Positions 23,518-33,316 of a stretch of DNA of 64,000 nucleotides are shown one piece after another; within the stretch, counting starts at the first letter, position 1; every line of letters starts with the position of its first letter. Both the position numbers and the translations under genes were made by a program. The DNA comes from Neocallimastix lanati (nom. inval.). Its lineage: Eukaryota; Neocallimastigomycota; Neocallimastigomycetes; Neocallimastigales; Neocallimastigaceae. The notes beneath the pieces were generated by a model. That model saw nothing but the letters and a program-made list of their open reading frames with translations, had not been told where the DNA came from and did not search any database. Location: assembly GCA_016946835.1 (NCBI GenBank), contig JACVTC010000013.1, positions 1,185,001 to 1,249,000 on the forward strand, in the 5' to 3' direction.

Positions 23518-23893
23518 TTTTTACAACCTTAATTATTACGAACTTTAATCTTTATTTATTAATTCATTTATTAATTATTTATTAATTACATGAATATTTT
23601 TTATTAAAAAAAAAAAATAATAAATAAATAAATAAATAAATAAATATTATTTGTCCAATTAGAACACATTAATATTTAAAATAGTAATGTGAAAAAAAAA
23701 AAGTTAATATTTAAAAATAAAGGGTATAAATAAATTCAGGAAAAAGTTCATATGCAACGGACCTCACCTCCATGTTAATTATTACGGATTAGGGTTTGAA
23801 TTGACTATCTGAAAGAAATTATGGTCTTCTCCTTCAGAGGCATTGGCCCCTGCTCGTTCGTCTTACTGCATTTTCAACGTAGAAACTCCAAAT
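23511..23893 (-). mobile_element. LINE fragment H: 3' coding end and 3' UTR
   Basis: Minus strand. Strongly matches the 3' end of LINE G: the final coding stretch (cttactgcattttcaacg at 23862-23879), the UTR blocks gattagggtttgaattgactatctg and ttgtccaatt, and the terminal attattacgaactttaatctttattt, bounded by a T run at 23511-23522 (poly(A) on the minus strand). Confidence 0.82.
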
Positions 23894-24082
23894 CTAGACC
23901 ATAATTTATTTCAGATAGTCAATTAAAACCCTAATAGAGAATAAGTAATAAGGAAGTGAGGTTTGTTATATATAAATTTTTTTTTTTTATTTTTTTGAAT
24001 TTATTTATACACTTTATTTTGAATATTGCCTTTAATTTCACATTACTATTTAAAATATTATTATGTTCTAATTGGACAAATA
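23649..24082. repeat. Palindrome made of two head-to-head LINE 3' UTRs
   Basis: Arm 23649-23827 is the imperfect reverse complement of 23894-24082, separated by about 67 bases that carry the LINE coding end. Landmarks: ttgtccaattagaac (23651-23665) pairs with gttctaattggacaa (24065-24079); gactatctgaaag pairs with the ttcagatagtc in the right arm. Transcription through it would give a long hairpin RNA. Confidence 0.85.
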
Positions 24083-24098
24083 AAAAAAAAAAAAAAAA
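23894..24098 (+). mobile_element. LINE fragment H': 3' UTR in opposite orientation
   Basis: Sense-oriented copy of the same 3' UTR as fragments G and H, starting at ctagacc and ending in an A run (24082-24098). It joins H head to head. Confidence 0.75.
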
Positions 24099-24111
24099 TT
24101 TTTTTTTTTTA

Positions 24112-24368
24112 TTTATTTAATTTAACTAATGGTCTTTGTTCCCCATCACTAAGTTTAAATTTATCATATATTGAACGCTCACCAAGAAGAGCACTCAATA
24201 TAAAATAATAAATATTATTATCATATTCCTTTTCTGAATCTAAAGAAACATTCCAAGGATTTCTGTTCAATTATCATTGCAAACTTCAAAAAGAGTTCAA
24301 ATATTCAATGAATAAAAGATTGTTCACCTTTTCCACAATAAGGGCAGAATTTAGGACAATCATCAGAT
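24112..24368 (-). mobile_element. LINE fragment I: linker and zinc-knuckle region
   Basis: Close match to 4300-4600 (LINE B) and to 29440-29510 (LINE J): gtctttgttccccatcac, aagaagagcactcaatat, then ttcaatgaataaaagattgttcacc and a knuckle-coding end. It stops where the T run that begins LINE G (24369) starts, so G probably inserted into it. Confidence 0.75.
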
Positions 24369-27300
24369 TTTTTTTTTTTTTTTTTTTATAGCCGCAATTA
24401 TTGCGAACTTTAATCTTTATTTATTTATTCTTATATAAAATACATGAATACTTTTAATTATAATAAAAAAAAAAATAAAAAAACACAGAATTAATAAAAT
24501 AAATAAATAATATTTGTCCAATTTGAACATAATAATAAATGAAATAGTAATGTGAAATAAAAGAGTTAATATTTAAAAATAAAGTGTATAAATAAATTCA
24601 GAAAAAAGTTCATAGGCAACGAACCTCACCTTCTTATGGATTAGGGTTTGAATTTGAATTGTCTATCTGAAAAGAAATTATGGTCATCTTCCTTCAGAGG
24701 CATTGGACCTGCTAGCCTGTCTTACTGCATTTTCAGCGTTGACGCTCCTGGTTAGTTTGCGCTTATACTTTCGGAAGAGTAACCCTTGCCGGGTCCTAGC
24801 CCGAGGCATAATTTCTGTAAAGAGAGCCGCAGATCGCACCAAGAACGGCGTTTTTGAATAATCACCAGAAATGATTTGGTTCTTAAACAAAATATTCAAT
24901 TCCTTTTTATAATTTAAATCTATAATGTCTGCATCCCTTCCACCAAGAAGAAAGTTATATAATCGGTACCACGTCACATATATATTTACACACTCATTAT
25001 TCAGAAAATTATTTAAATTACCACGATTTTCACCAATTGAACTATTCACTAAATTAGAAATAACAATATTATAATTTTCATTATCACTAATATTAATATT
25101 TCTATTTTCACTATCACTATTTCTACTATTATTAACCATATTATTTCTATTGTTAATATTATTAATATTATACATTTCATTACTACTATCAGAATCAGAA
25201 CTTTGTTCTATATTATTCATATCTGTGATAACAGTGTCTACATTACTATTAGATATTGGACAATATTTAGAAATAATATAAAATATCTCATAAAGAATTT
25301 CAAAATCCTTAAAATATTTCATTCGAAATTCACGGAAAAGATAGCATTTAGAAAACCAATGTTCCAATCGAGGATTACTATTTTTTCTATAACAACAAGG
25401 ACACCTTTCAGGACAGTCTTCTTCAATCATTTTGGCGGCTTTGGCAACACGAGCATCGAATTTATATCCACATCTGGCGCGAAGTACTCATCGGAAGCCA
25501 ATGCTAAATTCAGGATATTTATAATTTAGCTTAAGATACTCTCTAGTTTCCTCAAACTTATTATTTTTATAAGCCTTAGCTTTGATTGATTTTCTTGCCA
25601 TATCTCTATCCCAATAAATGTTTAAAATATAGCTTTTTTCTGATGGAAATTTACTTAATTTGTCAGCTAAAATTTTACTTTCTTTATCCCATGCATGACG
25701 TCTACAACGAGAAATATCTCTAAGTAAATCAGAGATAATACATTTCGAGTTTTTCCATTTTTTAAAACACCTTACCTGAGCAATCGCACATTTCGCCGAA
25801 AAGAGGAGGAACGTTAAGTTCTTTAGAAACACAATAAAGGGAAGTAAAGCTATTCCCTTTAGAAAATCCTTCAATCCAGTATAATCCTGAATTAACTAGT
25901 GTCTGTGTACTTCTCGTTCTATCTTTGTTAGATCCAAGTAGAGGTGCATAATATGAAACTTGACCAATTACAATAGCTGAAAATAACATTCTTTTATAAG
26001 GGATAGGAATATGAGGATTCTTAAGAAATCCTTTTATGGAATAAAGTGCATTTCTAACTTTATTATTCATTCTCTGTATGATCGGTTTCAATTCTAAATC
26101 ATTTGAAAATGGTACACCTAAGTAGGTATAGCAATTCGCTTTAGGTAACTCTTGACTTAAAAGATAGAAGGTAGGATTACTATTATAAAGGAAACTAGAA
26201 AATTCCCCTTGTACTACTAAACTGGCACATTTATTGATACCAAAGTGCATTTCATTATTTCTAGCCCATTTACTGGCAAACTTTAACAATTTTCTTAAGT
26301 TGGGATCTTGTGGGAGCACATAATACAATGTCATCTGCAAAAAGACCTCCACAACAACGTTTATCATCAATAGAGATGCCATATTCATTACAATTATTAA
26401 AAATATCATTAATGAACAAGTTAAAATAAAATTGGTAAGAGGGGACAACCTTGACGAACTCCTTTCTTAATATTATATGATTCCGATAACTGTCCATCAA
26501 CTCTTACACAAGCCTTGGAAGATAAGTATATATTTTCAATAAATTTGTAGCACTTACCTCTAATACCTAAGTGATGGAATCTTTCATTTATGCATTATAT
26601 ATGGGAACTAAGTCATATGCCTTTTTTTAAGGTCCAAAAAAATCAAGGTAAGTATCCTTATTTTTTCAAATTTCTGTCTCTGACATATAATTCTTAATGT
26701 AGTGTAAAGATTAATACATTCTTCTTGATTACGAAATCCATATTGTTCAGGTCTTATAAATCTTTTATCAATTCCTATATTTAGAGAAACTATTAGCGAT
26801 TATTTTTTGTTATAATTTTTAATCCATTATTGATAAGAGAGATGTCACGATAATTATTACAATCTGATGGATCGCCCTTTTTAAGAATAGAAACTATTGA
26901 TGTGATTTTGGGAAATCACCATTTCAAATACAATTGAATAAGGCTTTGAAACATTTAAAGCTAGATGAAATATTACTATTATTATCACTTGATCTTTCTG
27001 AATCATCTTTACAAGGAATCAAAGCTTTGAAGAATTCTCATTGGAATACCATCAGGACCACAAGCTATAAAGTTAGGAGTGGAGGAGATTGCTTCACTAA
27101 TTTCTTCACCGCTTATATCTTGGTTAATTTCCTCATTCTTGTTGCCTTGGACTTCCTAAATTCCTTAGTGCATCAGAATCTTTCCAGGAATCTTTAGAAA
27201 GACTATGACCTGAAGAATCCAGACCCTAAGAATTTAAAGTGAGAATGGCAAGCTTTTAATTTTTCATCTGTAGAAGAAACAATTTTCATTGTTAATGTTT

Positions 27301-28560
27301 TTAATAGAATGAGAGATCGTGAAAGATTGATTATTTATTTTTTGAATTCTTTTTTTTTTTTTTATCCATTTCTATGCTTTCCTACTATCCTTTTTAAGAG
27401 CTAACGAACGTCCCAATTTTAATCCAATATAAATATTCTTTTTTCCTAAATTTGTTACATTTTTTATGAATTGATTCACAAAGTCAGTTATACGAATCAA
27501 CTATTTTAACAAATTCATTGGAATCATTTGTAGAAACATAATGCTTAATTTCTTCGTATTTAATATGTTTTACCTTTTGAAGACAGACAATAAATTTTGG
27601 GTGGACATTCTAAACCATCGCCTTTCTGATTTCTGTTGAAGATTGTAATCGATCAATCCTTAGTAATGGAATTACTAGCGTTAATTAACTTTTCAATTAT
27701 ACAATCTATTGAAAGTTCTTCATTTCCTATTTCTTTACTAAGAATCTCAAATTTATTGTGATGACATATTTCTTTCTTTTGCTCAAGACATTTATACCTA
27801 TTCCATCATACAAATTTTCTTGGTAACAAAAATGATTCATCTGTGGTAAATTTCTTACAATAAACTATAAGAGGTTTATGATCAGATACAGAAGGATAAT
27901 CAACACAATAAGCTCTTGATATTTTAACCGGCATACTTGAATTGACTAACGCATGATCCTTTCTTTTCTAGAAATATTTGTAGTTGGGAAGTGTTACTTT
28001 ACATAGATTTCTAGCATCATACGTACCATTACCTGTTTTCCTGAAAAAACATAGGAATAATGGATTTTTAAAATTGTATTGAAGTATTCTATCAATACTA
28101 TCTCTTTTCAGAAAATTTCAATCCATTGGTCTTCCAACTAAGACAAAAAAAAAAAACTTTCCTATGTTTAGAATGTGAAAATGGAATTTTGAAAATTAAG
28201 ATTAGGAATATTGGGAGCATTGAATCCATGATTTGCCATTAATAACATTTACTAAATTTGTTGAACTGAGAACTTGCTGGAGTTTGTAATATTGGATGTG
28301 TTATTAGATATTAAATTTTTGTTTTAAATGCTGAAAAAGAAACCTTATGATTCCATATGGAACATCTACAATATGAAATTTTAACCTGATATTACTTTTT
28401 CAAATACTTTTTTTTTTCAATTTTTACATGGTTTGAAATATGAAGTGTATACTTTTATCCTGAAGAAACTTTCAATGAATTTAGTATTTCTTTTCATTCT
28501 CAAAAATATTATACTTTAATTTTTTTCATCTAAAATGAATAATTTTTTTTAAAACTAGGA
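24369..28560 (-). pseudogene. LINE G: long non-LTR retrotransposon relic (APE endonuclease, reverse transcriptase, zinc knuckle, tail domain)
   Basis: Minus strand, read from about 28560 down in several frames. APE-type endonuclease remains: FNAPNI near 28225-28245 (degenerate GDFNAP) and SDHKP at 27872-27886. Reverse transcriptase: KKGDPSDCNNYRDISLINNG (about 26825-26885), QYGFRNQEECINL (about 26720-26760), DLKKAYDLVP (motif A, about 26595-26635), a GCP-like stretch near 26430-26450, FADDIVLCAP (motif C, 26313-26342) and NCYTYLGVPFSND (about 26105-26140). Then come the knuckle CPERCPCCx10HWFSKC (25350-25420), an Asn/Ser linker, LLGGRDAD, TPFLVRSAALF and SVNAENAVRQASR (ends about 24684), a 3' UTR and a 21-nt poly(A) (24369-24389 as T). 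Many stops and frameshifts: inactive. The 5' end is approximate. Confidence 0.85.
24684..25430 (-). CDS. Open 3' part of LINE G: zinc knuckle plus conserved tail domain (248 codons)
   Basis: Part of LINE G that remains open. Knuckle CPERCPCC...HWFSKC at residues about 8-29, an Asn/Ser/Asp-rich linker (about 60-150), then the tail: YNFLLGGRDAD, GDYSKTPFLVRSAALFTEIM, RTRQGLLFRKYKRKL, SVNAENAVRQASR. Upstream continuity is broken at about 25430-25490. The knuckle would bind the element's RNA; the tail is conserved among copies D, E and G and recognisable in B, C and J, but I do not know its function. Not a host gene. Confidence 0.75.
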   Translation of the reverse strand: MIEEDCPERCPCCYRKNSNPRLEHWFSKCYLFREFRMKYFKDFEILYEIFYIISKYCPISNSNVDTVITDMNNIEQSSDSDSSNEMYNINNINNRNNMVNNSRNSDSENRNINISDNENYNIVISNLVNSSIGENRGNLNNFLNNECVNIYVTWYRLYNFLLGGRDADIIDLNYKKELNILFKNQIISGDYSKTPFLVRSAALFTEIMPRARTRQGLLFRKYKRKLTRSVNAENAVRQASRSNASEGR

Positions 28561-28800
28561 AGAGAAGAAAATACACTTTCAGTGCTTTATTAAATAGATG
28601 ATTTAATTTTTTTAAGTATTACATTTTTTAAAAAAAAAATGCATTATACAATTTAAAGATAAAACAAATAAAATGTTAGTAAAAGATTAAGTAAAATAAA
28701 AAAAAATTATAAAATAATAATAAAAAAGCAAATTTTAATTAATCAAAGAAAATTTAATGTAATATAATAAAGAATAAAAATGAGTTCAATAGTTAAAAAA
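28561..28800. other. A/T-rich spacer between LINE G and LINE J
   Basis: A/T-rich, without recognisable coding sequence; the G/J boundary lies somewhere in it. Confidence 0.4.
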
Positions 28801-28804
28801 AAAA

Positions 28805-29540
28805 TTTTTCGGTGTGTTGTTTACTATGTGTAGTAACATGAACACCAGTTAAATCTAAAATAATTAAAAAAGAAAGAAGTTAACATCTTTAAAATCGATA
28901 GTGTGGTATCCCCTGAGCCACAAAAAAGATCATCACAAGTTGAATTACCTATTAGAGGTTCTGTATTTGGAACGATGCTGTTAGTTAATGTGTATTGATG
29001 AGAATTAACATGACTTCTAACTGCACTATTCCTTTGTCATATCGGTACGACATCGGCGCTCTTGGTAATGATAGGGTTTTTTTTTTTTTTTTTTTGTTAA
29101 ACCTCTCAAAAAAGTGAACTCAAGAGAGCTACTGACGATCGGTATTATATTAGCAAGATATTCCAATAAGACCCACAATATACGGAGCGGTAGACCCCTT
29201 GTGAACTTTTTTAAGGGTTGTTCACTTAAATGTCCCCATTCCCCAGTATCGAATCGTAGCTCATCTACAGCTGAAATTCCACCAAAAAGGAATATATAAA
29301 TATACCTGTTTATGAAATTTTCATATTCTAAAACATTAGAATAAGAAGGATGCAAGGGAAAGATTCCTTACTTTATCAGCAAATAAAATGAATAAATCAT
29401 CGATAAAATCTAAAGATTCACATCGACATAGAGAAAAGTAGAGCATTCAAATATTCAATGAATAAAAGATTGTTCACCATTTCCACAACAAGGGCAAAAT
29501 TTAGGACAATCGTCAGAAACTCTACCACTTCTAGTTGCAA
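28805..29540 (-). mobile_element. LINE fragment J: zinc knuckle, tail domain and 3' UTR
   Basis: Minus strand: knuckle region at 29460-29515 (nearly the same bases as 24310-24365), an open stretch 29355-29026 with FLFGGISAVDEL, GLPLRILWVLLEYLANIIP and a run of Lys codons from an internal T run (29078-29095), then a 3' UTR down to about 28805. The tail resembles that of B more than D/E, and the tatcggtacgacatcgg block near 29039 matches C, so J belongs to the B/C subgroup. Confidence 0.75.
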
Positions 29541-30535
29541 TAGTGGTAATATATTTGTAACAATATTTGGTAAGCAATACTATATTCTTAGATAACTATG
29601 GTTATGGTTATATAATACTATTTAAAATTTACATTTTTAATGAAAATTTAAATTAAAAATTACTATACCTTTTACATTAATAATGCATTATGTATATATA
29701 TATATATCATTATTTCTTTCACATTTATATTATAATATAAAAAAAAAAAAAAAAAAACAATGAAATATATATTTTTTATTTTATTTTATTTTTTATTTAA
29801 ATATTTATTTATTGTTTTAAATAATAATATTTATTAATTTAATTTTTTCTTAAATATAATTTATTTTACTTTTTAATTTTTTATTTATTTTATTTTATTT
29901 TTATTTCTAATAATTTATTTAATTTAGTATAATTTAAATTATTCTTAATATATATGTGTGTTATTAATATATTTTTATATTTTAATATTATGTTTTTTAT
30001 ATTATTATATTTGTATATTTATATCTATTTTATATAATTATTATTTTTAAAATTTAAAATATATTTATTAATATACATTTTAAATTTTGTTTTTTATATA
30101 ATTTTTTTATATTTCTATTCTATTATAATTTATTATTTTTTTTAATTTATAGTTTTTTTTTTCTTTTTCTTTTTTTTTTTTTAAAAAAAAAAATAAAACC
30201 TTGATTTATAAATAAATATGAAAAATATATATATTTTTCTAATATACTTTTTTTTACAGTATATATTAAATTATATTAAATTAGTATAAATAATTTATAT
30301 TTTCTTATTTTATGTTATTTATATTTTTTTATAATTTTATATATATATTTTCTATATTTACATATATATATATATTAATATATATATATATATACTTTAT
30401 CCTATTTTATTTTTATTTTTATTATTATTTTACCTTTAAATTATTTTTATTTATTTTATTGTTTTTTTTATTTTAATTTTAATTAAAATTTTTATTTTAT
30501 TTTATTTTACTTTATTTTTTAATATTAAATCCAAT
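29541..30535. other. A/T desert downstream of the second CBM18 gene
   Basis: Near-pure A/T with TTTTA-type sequence and (TA)n tracts (30361-30393). No gene recognised. Confidence 0.6.
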
Positions 30536-33316
30536 TTAAAGACATCCATAGAATGGAACCCAGTCAATTTCAAGATTACCCTTGAAACTGTTAGCAATCA
30601 TTTGTCCTTGAATATTTCCATTATTACCTTCAATATCAGCAAATGGAGCAAGAAGAGAACCTTCAATTCTGAAGTTTTTAATTTCGATCTTCTTGGCATT
30701 TGGAGCATTCCAAAGAATTCTGGTATCATATTGATGTAACTTTGAAGTATCAAATCCAGTGAAAGTAACATTGTCAGATGTAATGTTGAAAACGATAGTA
30801 ATCTCATCGATATTAACTCCATTTTCATTAATTACAATTTCTTGAATTTGACTAAGGTTTTCAATAGTAATAACAAATATCTTTTGACCTGGAACTAAAT
30901 CAACGACAAGTCTACCAGATTCCTTAGTAACCTTAGCATTTTCATTCATATTTCCAACCTTTTGTGAAAGAGCTGTTAAAGATTGTTTTTCTTTTTCAAA
31001 ATCAATGAAAGAAGTTTGTTCAATTGAGCAGTTATGTCCTTCAATGGTTTCTTTAATAGTAGATGGAATATCAACACTATCTTGATAAGCAACACCACCA
31101 TTAAGAATTTCACCATTATCATGGAACTTAACAGAGCCAGCAACAATAGCAAATTGAACATCACCCTTCATATGATCATCATCACAATTATGATTAGAAA
31201 TTTTGCTGTGAGCAACTGGGTCATAGGTGTAAGCACCACTTTGGTAACCTCCACTAATATCAACAGCACCCTTAGCAGCTAATCTACCTTGAACATCAGA
31301 ACTGATACCAGTGAAATCTTCAAAGAAGAAAGCATTGAATGATTGAGCCATACCGAAAATTTCGGTAGAACATTCACCAGAAGGAGCTTGGGTTTGAGTA
31401 GTAGTGGTGGTAGTTGTGGCAGTAGCAACTGGAACAGTAGAAGTTTCAGTTAATTCAACTGGAGTCTCAATATCTTCTTCTTCAATAGTAGAAACTGGAG
31501 TTGAAGTTGGAACTTGCTTTGAAACAATTGGGATTGTTTTAGTAGCTCTAATAGTTATAATAGTTGGAAGTCCCTTGGTACTAAGAGTTGGTGGTTGCTT
31601 AGTAATAGTTGGAAGACCTTTAGTACCAACAGTTGGTGGTTGCTTAGTAATGGTTGGAAGTCCCTTGGTAGTAAGAACTGGTGGTTGCTTAGTAATGGTT
31701 GGAAGTCCCTTGGTAGTAAGAACTGGTGGTTGTTTAGTAATGGTTGGAAGTCCCTTGGTAGTAAGAACTGGTGGTTGTTTAGTAATGGTTGGAAGTCCCT
31801 TGGTAGTAAGAACTGGTGGTTGTTTAGTAATGGTTGGAAGTCCCTTGGTAGTAAGAACTGGTGGTTGTTTAGTAATGGTTGGAAGTCCCTTGGTAGTAAG
31901 AACTGGTGGTTGCTTAGTAATGGTTGGAAGTCCCTTGGTAGTAAGAACTGGTGGTTGCTTAGTAATGGTTGGAAGTCCCTTGGTAGTAAGAGTTGGTGGT
32001 TGCTTAGTAGAAATCATTGGAGGTTGTTTAGTAGTAGTTGGAACAATAACTTCAGAGGATGAAACTTCTTCAGTGGTAATAATTTTTGGAATTATTACAG
32101 TAGAAGTAACAGTTACAACTGAAGTAGGAACCATCTTAGTAGAAGCAGTTGGAACAGAATAAACATCAGTAGTAATTTCAAGAGTTTCAGTTTCAGTAAT
32201 ATATTCGGTAATAGTAACTTCTTCAGCATCTGGAATTGTTTCTGTTTCAGTAACTTCAGTAACTTCACCATCGAATGGAGTTTCAGTTTCATCTTCACTA
32301 TCTGATCCAGTTTCAGTTTCAGTTACTATTTCATCATTTATTTCATTATTTACTTCATCATCAATAATTTTGTATGAATCATCTTCAGTTATTTCATTTG
32401 AATTACTCATACCATCATTGCCATCGTTAATTTCAGTTTCAACTTCACTAATACCAGTGGCAGAAGCTTCACTTTCTTCTTCACTAATTTCATTTGCATT
32501 AGTTTTATTATCTTCTTCTTCTCCAATTTCAGCATCAGTTTCAACTTCATTAATATCAGTAGCAGCAGCTTCACTTTCTTCTTCACTAATTTCATTAGCA
32601 TTAGTCTTATTATCTTCTTCTTCTCCAATTTCAGCATCAGTTTCAACTTCATTAATACCAGTAGCAGCAGCTTCATTTTCTTCTTCACTAATTTCATTAG
32701 CATTAGTCTTATTACTTTCATTTTCACCAGCTTCATCTTCATATCCAGAATCTTCTTCTTCATCAACCTTAGTTTCAGAAGCATCTAAAACTACTTCTTC
32801 TTCTTCTTCTTCACTAATTTCATTAGCATTAGTCTTGTTGCTTTCACTTTCACCAGCTTCTTCTTCATATCCAGAATCTTCTTCTTCATCAACCTTAGTT
32901 TCAGAAGCGTCTAAAACTACTTCTTCTTCTTCACTCTCTTCCTCAATCTTATCAGCAGCTGAAGTTTTAACTTTAGATTTAATTTCTTCATCATCAACAA
33001 AATAATCAATTTTACTTATAAGTTTTTTAGAGAAATCAACTTCTTCAGTAGCTGGAGAAATCTTAACTTTAGAAGCATATTTAATAACAGTCTTAGTTTT
33101 GACGACTTTCTTAACAGGGTTAGTCTTTCTATTATTACAATAACCAAAATCAGATTGGCAACCTCTTCCACAATAAGGTTCGGATTTACCACAATAGCCA
33201 TGCTTACTACAGCATTGGCCATCTGGACAATAACCATATTCTTTACCACATCTATTAGCAGTAGCTAAAGTTAAAAGTAATAAAGTAACGAATAAATATA
33301 AAGTATTTTTCATCAT
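30536..33316 (-). CDS. Large secreted CBM18 plus choice-of-anchor-A protein with long repeat stalk, 926 aa
   Basis: Paralogue of the gene at 6861-8441, single exon, same orientation. Signal peptide 1-20; hevein/CBM18 module with eight cysteines at exactly the same positions (23-60; CCSKHGYCG). Residues about 115-370 are acidic repeats: two copies of a block with EEVVLDASETKVDEEEDSGY and three of NKTNANEISEEE..A..INEVETDAEIGEEED. A Thr/Val-rich section is followed by ten or so 15-residue units TKQPPVLTTKGLPTI (about 437-577), seven of them identical in sequence. Residues about 648-926 are the choice-of-anchor-A domain (FNAFFFEDFTGISSDVQGRL, GSLLAPFADIEG, NGNIQGQMIANSF), ending FYGCL. No GPI signal. 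The long stalk probably projects one domain away from chitin held by the other; this is inference. Repeats make copy number prone to change. Confidence 0.9.
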   Translation of the reverse strand: MMKNTLYLFVTLLLLTLATANRCGKEYGYCPDGQCCSKHGYCGKSEPYCGRGCQSDFGYCNNRKTNPVKKVVKTKTVIKYASKVKISPATEEVDFSKKLISKIDYFVDDEEIKSKVKTSAADKIEEESEEEEVVLDASETKVDEEEDSGYEEEAGESESNKTNANEISEEEEEEVVLDASETKVDEEEDSGYEDEAGENESNKTNANEISEEENEAAATGINEVETDAEIGEEEDNKTNANEISEEESEAAATDINEVETDAEIGEEEDNKTNANEISEEESEASATGISEVETEINDGNDGMSNSNEITEDDSYKIIDDEVNNEINDEIVTETETGSDSEDETETPFDGEVTEVTETETIPDAEEVTITEYITETETLEITTDVYSVPTASTKMVPTSVVTVTSTVIIPKIITTEEVSSSEVIVPTTTKQPPMISTKQPPTLTTKGLPTITKQPPVLTTKGLPTITKQPPVLTTKGLPTITKQPPVLTTKGLPTITKQPPVLTTKGLPTITKQPPVLTTKGLPTITKQPPVLTTKGLPTITKQPPVLTTKGLPTITKQPPTVGTKGLPTITKQPPTLSTKGLPTIITIRATKTIPIVSKQVPTSTPVSTIEEEDIETPVELTETSTVPVATATTTTTTTQTQAPSGECSTEIFGMAQSFNAFFFEDFTGISSDVQGRLAAKGAVDISGGYQSGAYTYDPVAHSKISNHNCDDDHMKGDVQFAIVAGSVKFHDNGEILNGGVAYQDSVDIPSTIKETIEGHNCSIEQTSFIDFEKEKQSLTALSQKVGNMNENAKVTKESGRLVVDLVPGQKIFVITIENLSQIQEIVINENGVNIDEITIVFNITSDNVTFTGFDTSKLHQYDTRILWNAPNAKKIEIKNFRIEGSLLAPFADIEGNNGNIQGQMIANSFKGNLEIDWVPFYGCL
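31585..32010 (-). repeat. 45-bp coding minisatellite (TKQPPVLTTKGLPTI units)
   Basis: Ten tandem 45-bp units in frame; seven central units encode the identical 15 residues, and flanking units differ (PPTLTTKG, PPTVGTKG, PPTLSTKG). Near-identical DNA implies recent expansion or homogenisation. Confidence 0.92.
32440..32935 (-). repeat. Acidic coding repeats in the 926-aa protein
   Basis: Two kinds of in-frame repeat: a roughly 126-bp unit (about 32690-32935, two copies) and a roughly 105-bp unit (about 32440-32735, three copies) sharing the NKTNANEISEEE motif. Confidence 0.85.

Noticed and set aside
24369-28560. Reading LINE G as an active element
   Set aside because: Stops and frameshifts interrupt endonuclease and RT; only the 3' quarter is open.
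31404-32162. 252-codon plus-strand frame opposite the 926-aa gene
   Set aside because: Antisense shadow of the 45-bp repeats; Val/Gly-only composition and no domain.
32370-33005. 211-codon Ser-rich plus-strand frame
   Set aside because: Antisense reading of the acidic repeats of the 926-aa protein.
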